Positions 21,701-31,569 of a stretch of 64,000 nt of DNA are shown here, in pieces; the first letter of the stretch is position 1; every line of letters begins with the position of its first letter. Under the pieces are notes generated by a model. It worked only from the letters and a program-made list of their open reading frames with translations. It did no database searches and was not told the DNA's origin. The stretch comes from Halocafeteria seosinensis (Eukaryota; Sar; Bigyra; Bicosoecida), in assembly GCA_001687465.1 (NCBI GenBank), contig LVLI01000696.1, positions 32,625 through 96,624 on the forward strand. The letters are read 5' to 3'. The position numbers and the translations under genes are program-made.

Positions 21701-22981
21701 AGCAAGACAGCGGTAGGCCTCTCTGTGGTAGAGTTCCTACTGGGAGCAGTTCCGATTGTCAGCCACATCTCGAAAGGAGTCAATGGACTTTTGAGGAAAT
21801 CTCTAAGTATTAAAGCAGAAAGTGGTTTAAACAACCTACTTCGTTTGGAAGCCGATCACACTAGGATTAAGGGTACAGTTGAAGAGATTAGTCGAGGGTT
21901 TACGCTAGCACTAGCAGACAAGATACCCGACAAGTTGCCAGACGAACAAGGTTTGTGGGAGAAGCTCAAATCGTGTTATAAGAAAATGTTTTACTCTCAG
22001 TTGCCTGAGAGTATTCATCATGCGGAAGGCTCCTCCCATGGGCTTGCGATTGTGAAGGAGTGCATGAAGGGTCATTTATCCAAAGAAGACTTTACGACGG
22101 AACATCTGTTGCGGGTGCTCATCGGGGAGCAAGCCGTAAATGCTCTTGAAGCAAAAAGAGGGAGCATGACGACGCCGGCGGAAAAAGCAACTTGGGGTAG
22201 AAGTCCGTCCCGTAATCCCGACTCTCCAGGAGAGACTTCGACTACAATAGCACCCCAAACAGATACCATCGCCGAAGTCCGATACTTGCGTCAACAATTA
22301 GAGGAAATGAAAGAGAGAGTTCCTGCAGAATCCGCGTCGACCAGCGATACCGAAGTCAAAAACATGATGGAAGAAATTGCTACCTTAAAGAAACAACTGG
22401 CGCAATTGAACAAACGCGATGGCGACGAGGATGCCGAAGGAGATGTGGAGTGTCAGCAGATGCTCAGGAAGAGCGAAAACTCCAGCAAGTCTGGGAATTC
22501 CTCCAACTCTGGAAGCAGCGTCGCCACAAGGAGCGAAATTTCAGCGATATGGGCGGCGTTAAGGGAAATGCGAATCACAGTAACACAAATGGCTGAAGCG
22601 CCGAGCCTCCGTAAAGACTTTGTTTCAATGCGTTTTGAGGGAGCAATTATTCCGTTTTCGCAGGCAACTGCGTTGCTGAAGGAGCTTGTAGATGAGCAGC
22701 ATCCAGAGGGAGATCACCGTTATGTTGAAGGTTCCGCTTCATTTCGCCCTGGCAAACGATCCATCGCTGACGAACTCAAGGGCACCTCCGCGAAACCTCC
22801 AGGTACAGTAACAGGAACTGCAATTTTAAATTTCTTGTCCAACAAATTGCCAGACGTCGCTCCCGAGAAAGCTTTAGAAAAGTTTAAAAGGTACTTGCCT
22901 GACGATGGGACAGAAGATTTGTATGCTCAAGATACCTCTGACTCCGACAAGCTTGGGATGCTTTGGGATTCGTTAAAGTGA
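18707..22981 (+). CDS. Giant TPR protein with a novel C-terminal region
   Basis: An intronless 1424-aa protein beginning MDPNTFSKLFALSQLESLGA. Residues ~25-900 are tandem tetratricopeptide repeats (roughly twenty or more), with the usual 34-residue pattern A-x2-x-N-KG-x-ALxxLGRYxxAxxxxxxALxLDP. The repeats form three blocks separated by Ser/Asn/Glu-rich spacers near residues 285-325 and 610-640, and each new block restarts with AxxLxNxGixxxxxGexxxA. After the last repeat come a linker and a predicted-helical region (about 930-1160) with one hydrophobic segment, SVVEFLLGAVPIVSHISKGV. A short coiled coil (about 1190-1240) and a ~150-residue C-terminal segment follow, neither known to me. No P-loop NTPase is present, so it is not a typical STAND/NLR protein. 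The role is probably scaffold or receptor-like; unknown. Confidence 0.8.
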   Translation: MDPNTFSKLFALSQLESLGANASSLFECGNEFFKEGNYAKAVESWDYALLQGGPHPSIYFNKSLALYNLKRYHDALETINKALELCPSQSGAHMNKANILVALERYDDAVQEYQAEPQRTNELWQKLAMCYKQMQAPQRALGCYDMILSNNPRSSATYTNKGDALNLLGRYQDAERCLTTALRLDPFNAVAYDNKAYSLHQQGRYDDAMQFAWKSIQFGETAWSLIIIASCLSRKHEWDTARKSLAKAATLLQQGKCFQGASSPQEREEAKKLFEEVAQRVYGSSETATGSGSSSSNAPNEETSSMKCNYNHTTNSARSVPSEQQAKAVDLTNRGMNAEDNGELMAALELFEKAIRLHPEYAWAYEGRASVLFKLGNFKSAKDSFQCALKYDPRNDALYVGIARCLNSMEEHFKAQEYCDKAIALESSNTEAYVQKGRAQKLLGKNKDAIKQFDQALRNDPKCVEAFRGKCQAHLNLQNWSEALANCESALKVDNKVPSVMEEKACIFEKMGELGKALRCYEESVQLDSSRPESLIGQGSVLAQLNKHHDAIKCYDRAIELDKDRSVAYTRKGESLQSLGKMQEAMNCYESALNIDKNDGYAKRMKALCKEKLSKETVISYDSSARQVPEYLSDESVRQASELLNKGITLDDEGKRENALQCLEESVRLNPRYWYGFKIQGDVLSTLQRFSEAIEMYGKALKLDPRNADVMIGKSNALLSLGNLNEALRSANQAIQEDNHCSMAHVARAAALVKLGEYSKALESATRAVDVDPSCVDAMYNQARALKGLARYEEAVDKFNNVIEKDSGRIPARLNKGTTLIKQSKYTKAVKCFDEVIEIEPENSTAHSNKGTALAWLERYQEAFDSYSEALRIKPSDSTAKKNKDWVLQYLPESAQTTTQPASAQRTGGNDGGSSHSAEELDRFRLMLSQHAQTLEQAVSRSELTGTLYREAQEEEIRHIEETAILRDFYHGLKSTLFDYFMTAVVIQSGHVTPCSSESKTAVGLSVVEFLLGAVPIVSHISKGVNGLLRKSLSIKAESGLNNLLRLEADHTRIKGTVEEISRGFTLALADKIPDKLPDEQGLWEKLKSCYKKMFYSQLPESIHHAEGSSHGLAIVKECMKGHLSKEDFTTEHLLRVLIGEQAVNALEAKRGSMTTPAEKATWGRSPSRNPDSPGETSTTIAPQTDTIAEVRYLRQQLEEMKERVPAESASTSDTEVKNMMEEIATLKKQLAQLNKRDGDEDAEGDVECQQMLRKSENSSKSGNSSNSGSSVATRSEISAIWAALREMRITVTQMAEAPSLRKDFVSMRFEGAIIPFSQATALLKELVDEQHPEGDHRYVEGSASFRPGKRSIADELKGTSAKPPGTVTGTAILNFLSNKLPDVAPEKALEKFKRYLPDDGTEDLYAQDTSDSDKLGMLWDSLK

Positions 22982-23603
22982 GTGACTACCGAGGTCGCAT
23001 TTTCGCCAGCAACGACGCCGTGGCAGTTTCAGTGTAGTTGTTGATCGGCCACATCTGGGTGTATTTGAACGAGGAATCGAATCGAATGATTCGTGGACTC
23101 TCACGTCTTCGAATCGGTAGTCTTCATCCTACTCTCTTTTAAAGCTGCAAACAGAGCGATGCTATCTTGGTATCCACGAACTCTGCCAAAAACGTCTCAT
23201 CATTTCTCCAAAAGTGCTGATAAGCTCGGTTTGATAAACATGCTCCCACCTTGTACTAAGTACTGATTACAGTAGACAGTAAAATCTCTTTGATCCCAAC
23301 GTTCACGTTGTACAGCGACTTTTCATCGTACATGGTGTGTTGATGAAATCGACCATTTCACGAGCGTTCCTTGCTTTGTCCTTGACAAATTGTATAGACC
23401 AGTGAACAATTCTTCGTCTTAGTGGTTGAAGTTACAGTTTGCGACAAGTAGAAGTTGGCTCCCCTATAAGCATTTGTATGCCAGTTATTGAAAGGTTGAC
23501 GGGCAGTTCAGTTTCTTGTCTATTCTAGTTTAGTGCAATTGTATCTCCTTGTTTGCTTCCTGGCGCTCTATACCCGTAGCGCGCTGTGTACTCGCGAGCT
23601 CAG
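22982..23603. other. Intergenic region, no supported gene
   Basis: About 620 bp between two co-directional genes. It holds the 3' end of the TPR gene and the promoter of the EF-hand gene. Around 23070-23110 there are several overlapping copies of GAATC/GATTC-like words, but no long repeat. No ORF worth annotating. Confidence 0.4.
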
Positions 23604-24284
23604 GATGCCGTTAACCCAGGACGAGATTGATGGATGTCGGGATGCGTTCCTGGCGTATGATAAAGACCGAAACGGTTGCATCGAAGTATGGGAGCTAAAG
23701 GAAGTTCTTGAAGGTAGGCGCATTTAGAATCTCTCCTTGACATTCTCTTGAACTGCAATGTGGGTGTGGTGGTGTTATGTGCAGCCATGGGTCAAAAGCC
23801 AACAGAGGAGGAGCTCTTTCAGATGATATCAGAAGTCGATGAAAATGCCAGTGGGACAATTGGTACGTCTTTTCCTCTTTTATTTTATGTCTGTGGGACA
23901 GTCGATCCAGTTTTTGTGGGGAAAATATACTCTACCATCACATGCAATGCAGATTTTGGCGAGTTTTTAAAGGTAATAGAAAAACAAAAGGAACGAGCTG
24001 AGACGTTCGACGACGAGAGTGATATGGGTAGGTCGTAATTCTCTGATTCTATTGGATACAATTGTTTTCGAAATGAGTTTATCGGTTTTGAGCTCGCAGT
24101 GGATGCATTTGTTGCATGCGGCGGCAACGCAGATAAAACAGGCCACGTGAAACGTGAGACATTAGTTAAGATAATCAAAGAGGACTTTGGTCTAACAATT
24201 GATATAGAAAAATTGATTGACGATATTGATGAAGATGGGAGTGGGGAGATTGAATACAATGAATTCAAGCAATTATTGTCGTAA
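23604..24284 (+). CDS. Calmodulin/centrin-like EF-hand protein
   Basis: Four exons (23604-23713, 23785-23862, 23953-24027, 24100-24284) sum to 448 nt by my boundaries, one nt off a whole codon count, so one edge may be off by one base. The protein is about 148 aa. Four EF-hand regions are visible. EF1 is DKDRNGCIEVWE. EF2 is DENASGTIDFGE, made by the exon 2-3 splice. EF3 is degenerate (GGNADKTGHVKRE). EF4 is DIDEDGSGEIEYNE. The start ATG 23604 gives MPLTQDEIDGCRDAFLAYDK, the usual calmodulin-like start. The AFVACGGNxDKTG third loop recalls a calmodulin-like family widespread in flagellated protists, distinct from calmodulin itself. It presumably senses Ca2+; its target is unknown. Confidence 0.85.
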
Positions 24285-24566
24285 ACAGCAGTTGTATTTC
24301 GGGAAGAGGGGTACCATTGCATCTGTCTCGGGGATATGACAAAGAAAACTAATGCACACCGTATACCTCTCCACAGTATCATTTTGTTATACATATAGTG
24401 CCCGGTATGTAGAGTGTGGTCCGAGTTCCAACCTCAACCAGGAAGTACAGTGGCATGCTTCGGGCGAATTGATTGATTTCATCAACAGACATGCAACTAG
24501 CCATAGCTTTTGTAGCAAGTATTTTGTAGCACCATTCGTGTAGATATCTCCTCTGAGGGCATCAAA

Positions 24567-25552
24567 ATGACGGAAGAACAGCCTCGAGATTACGTAGGTG
24601 GCTCCTTTATTCACACACCTCCCCGATGATACATGACGCTCTCTCTCTCTCTCTCGTGTGTCTCTGCAGTGTATCGTGCTGTTTGCGTCTATGTCCTCCA
24701 ACATGGAGCACAAAGCCAACACGAACCAATTATTGCAGCTCTTTGACAGTACGTACACCTTCGATGCGCGTGTTTTTTCTTCCTATTCCTCCTTGATGGC
24801 CTATGATGCAATGATTCTGACTGCAGCACACAAGATAGAGTACGAACTGCTAGATGGAGCTGATACGGGGAATGCAGAACTTCGAAATCAGTATGTAGAG
24901 TGTGCATTACCAACGAGCAATTTTTTTATTTGGGAGGTGAGATTCGTGGGTGTTTGTCGATGCGACACGATGGAATGCAGTTTGTTTGGCCTCTCTGGAC
25001 TGCGGGGCCAATATCCTCAAGTGTTTCTGTGTGATAAGCCATGCAAAGATGTGACTAAAACATCTGCTTGGAAATTCGTAGGAGGATGGCAAACGATACA
25101 GGTAAGTTTCATCCGCTATTCAACGGGGGAGGTATGACGGGGTATATACATTCGATAGATGTGATATGATACAGAGAATGAATGAAAATAACTACGAATT
25201 GAAAGAATTCGACGAAGCTTTTAAAAATGTAAGGAGGTTGGATAAGGTAGCAACCCAGGCTACGGGCGTGGTTCGACCTGACGCAGCTGGACCGGAAGCA
25301 GACTATACCCCGTCAACCAACACTCAGCCCCAGCAGTCATCCAAGACAAATAGAAGCCATCAGCGAGAAGAAACTACAATTTCGTTTGATGAGTTCGAGA
25401 AGCGTCGTCCAGCCGCAGGACGCTCTATCGTGGATTGGGAGCAGCATAGTGACGAGGAAGGAGATCCATTTTGGTACAATAGCCATACCGGAGAAAGCAG
25501 TTGGTATCCGCCTGTGGGATGGGAAGAATATTGCAAGCGCACTGCTACCTAG
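24567..25552 (+). CDS. SH3BGR-like thioredoxin-fold protein with C-terminal WW domain
   Basis: Five exons (24567-24593, 24670-24748, 24827-24890, 24981-25101, 25175-25552) join in frame. The N-terminal ~100 residues read MTEEQPRDY, then LFASMSSNMEHKANTNQLLQ, LFDTHKIEYELLDGA, and LRGQYPQVFL ending in FVGGWQTIQRMNEN. This is the glutaredoxin-like fold of the SH3-binding glutamate-rich (SH3BGR/SH3BGRL) family, with no redox CxxC, as usual for that family. A disordered linker follows. The C-terminal 45 residues hold a WW domain, WEQHSDEEGDPFWYNSHTGE with SSWYPPVGW, which binds proline-rich ligands. The WW domain has both tryptophans and the central aromatic pair. The combination suggests an adaptor. 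Introns are 73-90 nt. Confidence 0.82.
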
Positions 25553-25629
25553 TCATTCCCAATAGCACCCACCACTTAATGTTCCTAGTGTGGAATAATC
25601 TACACCTAAGACAGAGTTGCCTAGTTGCT

Positions 25630-28600
25630 TCAAATGAGACCGCCCAGTTCTTTACTGTCTAATTTCTCTAACTCAGCCTCTGCTTCTTCGCTACCCAATG
25701 CCGCTGCAAACGATAAGTCTCGAATGCCTTTCCTTACATCAACTTCTAAATTCAGCTGCCCGCACAGCAGAAAGCCACCGAGATCGTTGGCTGCCGCAGC
25801 CTTCTCCGCATACTCTCTGATGACTGCGTTCACCCGTGACTCTTTCATATCAGACATATGGTTTACAGTCCGTGGATACGCCGTTTCTGCCTGATCCAGG
25901 TACTCGCGAGGTGAAGCACTCTCGTCCACCACGCCTTCTCTAAGTAGCATTGCTACCTTATATTGGGCACGTGCAAGGCCAGTATCAGCTGCTTTCTTGT
26001 ACCATTCATAAGCTTTGTTCATATCCTGACTGCAATCAGTTCCACTCTCGTACTTGGAACCCATTTCATACTGGGCATGAGGATTGTCATGTTCTAGGGC
26101 GGTTTTAAACCAATAGCTGGCTTTTTCGTCATCTGGTTTGACCCCAAAATTGCTATTACCCTCGTATGCTTTCCACAACCGGTACTCGGCTTCTGGGTCT
26201 TTTAGCTTCGCAGCTTCGAGTAAAAGATTCCAAGCTCGTTGGCACTCTTCAGGCCCTCCGATTTTTTGCAGCAGGGAAGACAAAGCAAGCATAGATGGAG
26301 TATGGTTCTTCCTGGCGGCTTCCTCGTAGTAGCTTTGAGCCTTCTTCCAATCAGAAGCCACGATAACAGTATCGCCGTCGTTGCAACAACGACCTTCCTC
26401 ATAGATTTGACCAACGTGGCGGTAACAATCTAACGGGCAGTCGCTATCTCTCAGGGCCTCCCGGTATATCTTCAATGCCCTTTCTGGATCGCGTTTTATA
26501 CCTTCGCCGCCTGTGTCAAGAATTCCCGCTAGCCTACACTTTGCGTCAACGTGGCCACTCTTCGCTGCCCGCTCGTAGTATTCAGCTGCTAGCTTCTTGT
26601 TCTTTTTCCCGTTCGTAGCTTGCTCATGCGCCAAACCTTCCTCATACAGACTCTCTTTGATTTTTTCATCCGTCTTCTGGAACCTTCGTAAGTCATTCAT
26701 AAGACTTACTACTTCAGGGCCCTGTCTCGCGGAAGCATTTTCCACCGTATCCATGGCATTCTCGGCCTTAAGATGCAGTAAGTGAGACTCAATTGTACGG
26801 TTGATAGTCTTCACCCAGTCATCCCTCTCATGCAAGCTCGAGGCACGCATGATGAAACTCCTACCGCCGTTAGTTAAGACCTCAAAACAAACGTCGTCGT
26901 CAAGCTTTTTAGCTTTCTTGATATACCTCAGGGGAATTTCTCGTTTTAGCTCGTATGAAACAGGATCGGAATACTTTAAGACCTGTCCGGTAAGCTCGAA
27001 GTACCTCTCTTTCCAGTCTCTATTAAACTTCCCCCGTTTTTCCAGATTCCCCGTAAAGCGAGGTCGCTTTTCTTCCTGCCTTAGCTCCTGCAATCGCTGT
27101 TTAGCGGTACTCAAATCATCATGGCCAAGGGTCTTCGTCACCCATTCATGTTGCAGCATTTCCGCAGCTGTCATACGTCCCGCTGGGTCCACAACCAATA
27201 ACTTGCTGATGAAATCTTTTGCAGCCTTACTTATTCTGTCCCAATAAGGAGAGTCAAAATAATAAATACCCTGCTGAATTTTCATATACTGGTTCTTCGG
27301 GTGCCGATCCTGAAACGGTCCATAGCCTGAAAGGAGAACGAATGTAACCACACCCAGGCTCCAACAGTCAACCTTCTCGTTGTACGCACGTCCCCGAAGC
27401 ACTTCAGGTGCCACATACGAAGGAGATCCACAAGGAGTATCCAACATTTTTTTGGGAACAACGGTGGCGAACCCCATGTCTGCAATTTTTATTGACTGAG
27501 ACTTGGATATGTCATCTAGCAAGATGTTCTCCGGCTTTAGGTCCCGGTGAACAATGCCTCGTTCGTGCATGTAGCAAATCGCGTCGGCAACTGTCTTGAC
27601 TACATCGCGCGCTTCAGATTCCTTGTATGTTCGCTTCTGTACTATTTGGTCGAAGAGCTCTCCGCCCTTAACCAATTCTGTTACTAGGACGTAGAATTCG
27701 CTCTCGTCATAAAATGCCCGGAATCGAACAATATTCGGATGGTCTAACCGCTTCATCACTTTGACCTCTCGGAAAAAGCTGTACTTGACGGTTTCTTCAA
27801 GATCTGCCTTTTTAACAAACTTAACAGCTACGTCCTCTTGAGACTCAATATCTAGTGCTTTATATACACTACTATAGCCACCCGTTCCCAAATGCTCTTT
27901 CGTACTGAATCTGTCGCTAAAACTTCCCGGTGTGATGATATCATCCAAACTCCGAGAGCTGATGGAGCGCAGGAGGTTTTCTCGAACAGCTTCCGAAGCT
28001 TGTTTGTCTTCAACGCTTTGTTCTTCTTCGATCACATCTTCACTCGATAGATGAGTGGCATTGATACTAATACTGTATGAGTCTTTCCGAGTATCAGACG
28101 ACATATCGGAGGATCCTGTTTCCTCCGGGCAATTTATGCTTTCAAAAAGGCGCTGATACGCAGTGGTAACTTCTTCCGGAATAGAAGATTGGAAACGTTT
28201 GTTATGGTCAAGAATTGCTTCTACAATCTCGCTTTTTGTATATCGAGTCAAAGGCTCTTCCTTGCAGCACTCCGTCAGGTCCTCGACCGCCTTGACAAGA
28301 GAGGTGGTGTCTCGTACGTCTTTGAGACGACGAATAGAGTCGTGTAACGCCTTGGAACCTGCGATTCAAAATGGTCTATAACTGTCCGTCTCTAAGAGGG
28401 GAGGATTGGATTTCTTACGTAAGCCAGGATCTTGTCGCAAGGTTGAAATTACTCGTAGCCTGACATCATTCATCGCAAGTTCTTGATCTGTCTCCGCGAG
28501 AGCAATATCCTTGTTCAGAAGGTTGTATGACTGTTGCCAGAAGATGAGGAAATTATGTAAAATGGAACTGAGCGACTGCATGCACGCTTTAGTCGACATA

Positions 28601-30017
28601 CCTCTTCCCCAATTATGCCTTGATGAAATAGTCGAGATACTTCCCTTGATAGCTGAGCAGAACGAGAGGGTCCCTTGTAGGCACTACGCAGCGCACTGAC
28701 CCATCGATTCCTTGAGGCGTTACTTGGAGCGCATATCTTATACGTTCGATCTTTTTTTGTATGTATAAAAAACAAGCCCTGTTCTGACTTCGGCTCTACT
28801 TTGTAAATGTCGACAAGTTCTATTTCGCCGCGACACTTCGACCGGTCTTCATCGTCATAGTAGAGCAGTCTGGAAGGCTTCAAGACGAAAAGCCGTTTCT
28901 TCCAACTCTTGACGTAATAACCCTGTCGGTCAAACAAGAAGTAGCACGACGCATAATTTGGTAGGCCCAACAGCAACAGTCTTTACTGCTACGCACTTCC
29001 TTCTGTAACACCTCTGTTAGCTGGGTAGGCTCCTCTTCGACCTGCACGTCTAAGAACTGTGGTTTATCATCCCCACTGAGCGAGTCATCATTCTTTTCTG
29101 TCTTAGATTTGGCGCCACTGCTCGCATGTAAAGCATCAAAATTTGGGCGCTTAGCCGCGTTCGATTGCGCAGGTTCTTGCGGACTGGTGCGCTCTTTGAG
29201 AAAACGTGCTGTCTCAACATGGCTGTTCTTAGAGGCGTAGTTGAGAGGAGTAAAGTTTTTCTGAGCAAAAAAAATAAATTTCAAGGATTTGGAAGCCCCG
29301 GTAGAGGAAAATAACTAACCACGTTTACGTACCTCATCCAACGTATCAGCAGGAACACCACATTCATCAACCAGGTACTTGACGATTTCCAAATAACCGC
29401 CTTCTGCAGCAACATGAATGGCTTCCATTCCGGATTCCTGTGCATTATTATACGTAAGCACAAGCGAAAACATATACACCGATTCGTCCAATATGACGTA
29501 GGTCCGTAAAACGTACCGTCTTACGTTCGTCCGGTTTCATGCCATACGATTCCACAAGGTATCGAACAATATCCAGGTGTGCATTTCGGCACCCTTGATG
29601 CAGGGCCGTATTACCATCGTCATCAGGTACTGATGGATCCAATCCGTAGTTCTCTATCCCTTGCTTAAGCACTTCCAAATGGCCTTCTCGGGCGGCTATG
29701 TGGAGAAACACTGGGTTCTGAGAGCTCACGTTAAGTTCCTCCACGAGATATTTGACGATATGGGAGAACCCTCCAGACACTGCCGCTTCTAATGCTTCAC
29801 TCTTCTTCTTGTCGTTGGCATCAGAAAGCAGTTGTTTAAGCTGTTCTAATGAAATATCCCCCTGTTCAATGGCCGCATGGAGGTCCTCCGTGAGTCCCTC
29901 CTCCTTCTCTGTCGATTCCCCATCCCCTTTGTCAGCATGAGGACTCTCCTCGTGCTCCTCCTGCTGACTATGGCGGTGCTGATCAGCATCAGTCTCTGCT
30001 TCCTTCCCCTCTGACAT
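25630..30017 (-). CDS. Ankyrin-PH-CaMK-like kinase-PH-Sel1 multidomain protein
   Basis: One gene of six exons: 30017-29517, 29437-29333, 29260-28997, 28922-28602, 28530-28419 and 28358-25630. The sum is 4032 nt, 1343 aa. The order is: acidic N-terminus; about five ankyrin repeats (DDDGNTALHQGCRNAHLDIV; AIHVAAEGGYLEIVKYLV; NFTPLNYASKNSHVETARFL); PH domain 1 (GYYVKSWKKRLFVLKPSRLL); a helical linker; a CaMK-type kinase; PH domain 2 (GNLEKRGKFNRDWKERYFEL); and about seven Sel1-like repeats (AAKSGHVDAKCRLAGILDTG). The kinase has GTGGYSSV, VAVKF, HRDLKPEN, GSPSYVAPE and DCWSLGVV. The DFG motif reads DMG; the metal-binding Asp is retained, so activity is likely. PH domains suggest phosphoinositide-dependent membrane recruitment. 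The Sel1 end is a scaffold. The substrate is unknown. Confidence 0.9.
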
Positions 30018-30174
30018 TATGCAACAATGGCCCCCATCGAGTCACAACTTGAAGTTCCCGCAACAATCCATTCGCCACGCTACACACTACACACGACCTC
30101 ACCATAGATAGCCTAGTATACATGATTTATTAGGTTTGTTCTTGGTTTCAGCGTCATTGGAGAAGGGAAAGAGA

Positions 30175-31072
30175 ATGAATAACCTCAAAAAGAATTTGAC
30201 ATGGGCGGAAGCCCAACAGGACGATTCCATACAGACATTTGAACACCCTCTGACTGAGATGACAATGGAAAAGTCCCATTTCGCAGAGACATTCGGACCC
30301 GTGCTGGAGCAGCTCGATGGTACGGATATGGCCTCCTATGTGGACTTTTTCTTCGAGAGGAACCCCATGGACCCTTCGTACGTAGTGTATATGTAACTAT
30401 GGAGCAAGAAGTTATGCATGGCGTGAATTGTCGTGTATATGCATGCATGATGAGGGGTGGGTGTGAACTTTTTCCTCACCTTTGTGCTTCACTGGCTGGC
30501 GCAGACACTTAAAGTATCGCGATGAAGATGCGAAACAAGATTTCATGGAATGGGCGATTGACGAAGAATGCATGCCGACAGTCAAGGAAGTGTCACAGGT
30601 ATGCAGCTGTTCTTTTTGATTGGATCATGTCCATACTGGACAAACCTACTTTCTTCTGTTTTATTTTTCGTTTCAGGGAGAAGATGAAGATGCTCGCCAA
30701 GAACGGTTAGAGAAAGAAAAGAAGGATGCCGAGAAGCGGAAACGCGAAGAGGAAAGCCGGAAGAAGCAAGAAGAGATTAATGCCCAAAAGCAAGCAGAGT
30801 TAAAGTCCTTCACGGATACAAATGAAGCAAAGAAACTGATGAAAATGTGGGATGGGCTAAAACAAACAAGACAAAAACAAAATGCAAAACCAGATAAGAT
30901 TGAACGAGCACAGCAGACACTATATGACTCATACGCCAAGTATAAGCAGAATTTCCCGGATATTTCTTCTTTGGCATTGTTACCGACGGACTTATTGAAG
31001 GAAGTCGACCAAGATGTGGCCGCTGCCGTCGCAGAAACTACTACACACGATGAAGCTGGTGCCCCCGCTTGA
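30175..31072 (+). CDS. Coiled-coil protein of unknown function
   Basis: Three exons (30175-30377, 30505-30598, 30677-31072) join in frame to 693 nt, 230 aa. The N-terminal half is acidic and non-repetitive (MNNLKKNLTWAEAQQDDSIQ; SYVDFFFERNPMDPSHLKYR; DFMEWAIDEECMPTVKEVSQ). It is followed by a strongly charged E/K/R coiled coil (ERLEKEKKDAEKRKREEESR) and a helical C-terminal third (DGLKQTRQKQ; LPTDLLKEVDQDVAAAVA). I do not recognise the family. The tryptophan-rich, low-complexity-free N-terminus argues for a small folded domain. There is no signal peptide or membrane segment. The gene starts 157 bp from the divergent kinase gene, so the two probably share a promoter region. Confidence 0.75.
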
Positions 31073-31569
31073 TAGCTATAGTCTTTCCTCGCAGTAGCGG
31101 CTCAGTGGCGACTCATTTAGACCGAGTCCTGCATCCGCTTCATAAATTCGGCGACGCGGGGATCGGAAAATATGAAATGACACACAAAGTAACAATTAAA
31201 CGAGTCGTTCATGGTAGGCACAAGCTTGTGTGCGGCGTTGTTGCTGAACAATGTCCTTCAGCAACTGGTTTGGCGCCAGCGCGAGTACGACTACATCAGT
31301 CTTTTCCGTATGAATACAAGGACTGACTCCCACTCTTGTTAGCTCTCATCCCCTGGTGCTTCCCAATGCAATTGCTCACCGCTAACTCCGATGTGTCCTG
31401 CCGACGGCTGAAGAAATTTCCTCCTAAGTGGCTAGACGTCGGTGACGAGAGCCATGCAGTGAATTGATTGTGTTGGTCGTTCCAGGTTGTGTTTTCCTGC
31501 TTAAATTGTTTGGCATCTACTGAAAACCCGTATCTTGCTTTTGAGCAACAGCTTAACTGTTCTGCGGAA
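31073..31569. other. Intergenic region with a weak coding signal on the minus strand
   Basis: About 500 bp. Minus-strand frames near 31330-31110 read protein-like pieces (for example KLVPTMNDSFNCYFVCHFIF followed by SDPRVAEFMKRMQDSV and a stop near 31119), but stops upstream interrupt them and I cannot find exons that connect. It may be a small gene or a remnant; otherwise it holds the promoter of the first ATPase gene. Confidence 0.3.

Noticed and set aside
18707-22981. O-GlcNAc transferase or STAND/NLR identity for the TPR protein
   Set aside because: No glycosyltransferase domain and no P-loop NTPase is present.
24658-25137. Single 159-aa plus ORF starting at 24658
   Set aside because: It reads through three introns; the spliced frame restores the SH3BGR fold and removes the odd segments.
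30175-31072. First guessed as Cdc37, the Hsp90 co-chaperone, from its start and coiled coil
   Set aside because: The Cdc37 N-terminal signature and the kinase-binding helical core are absent; left as unknown.
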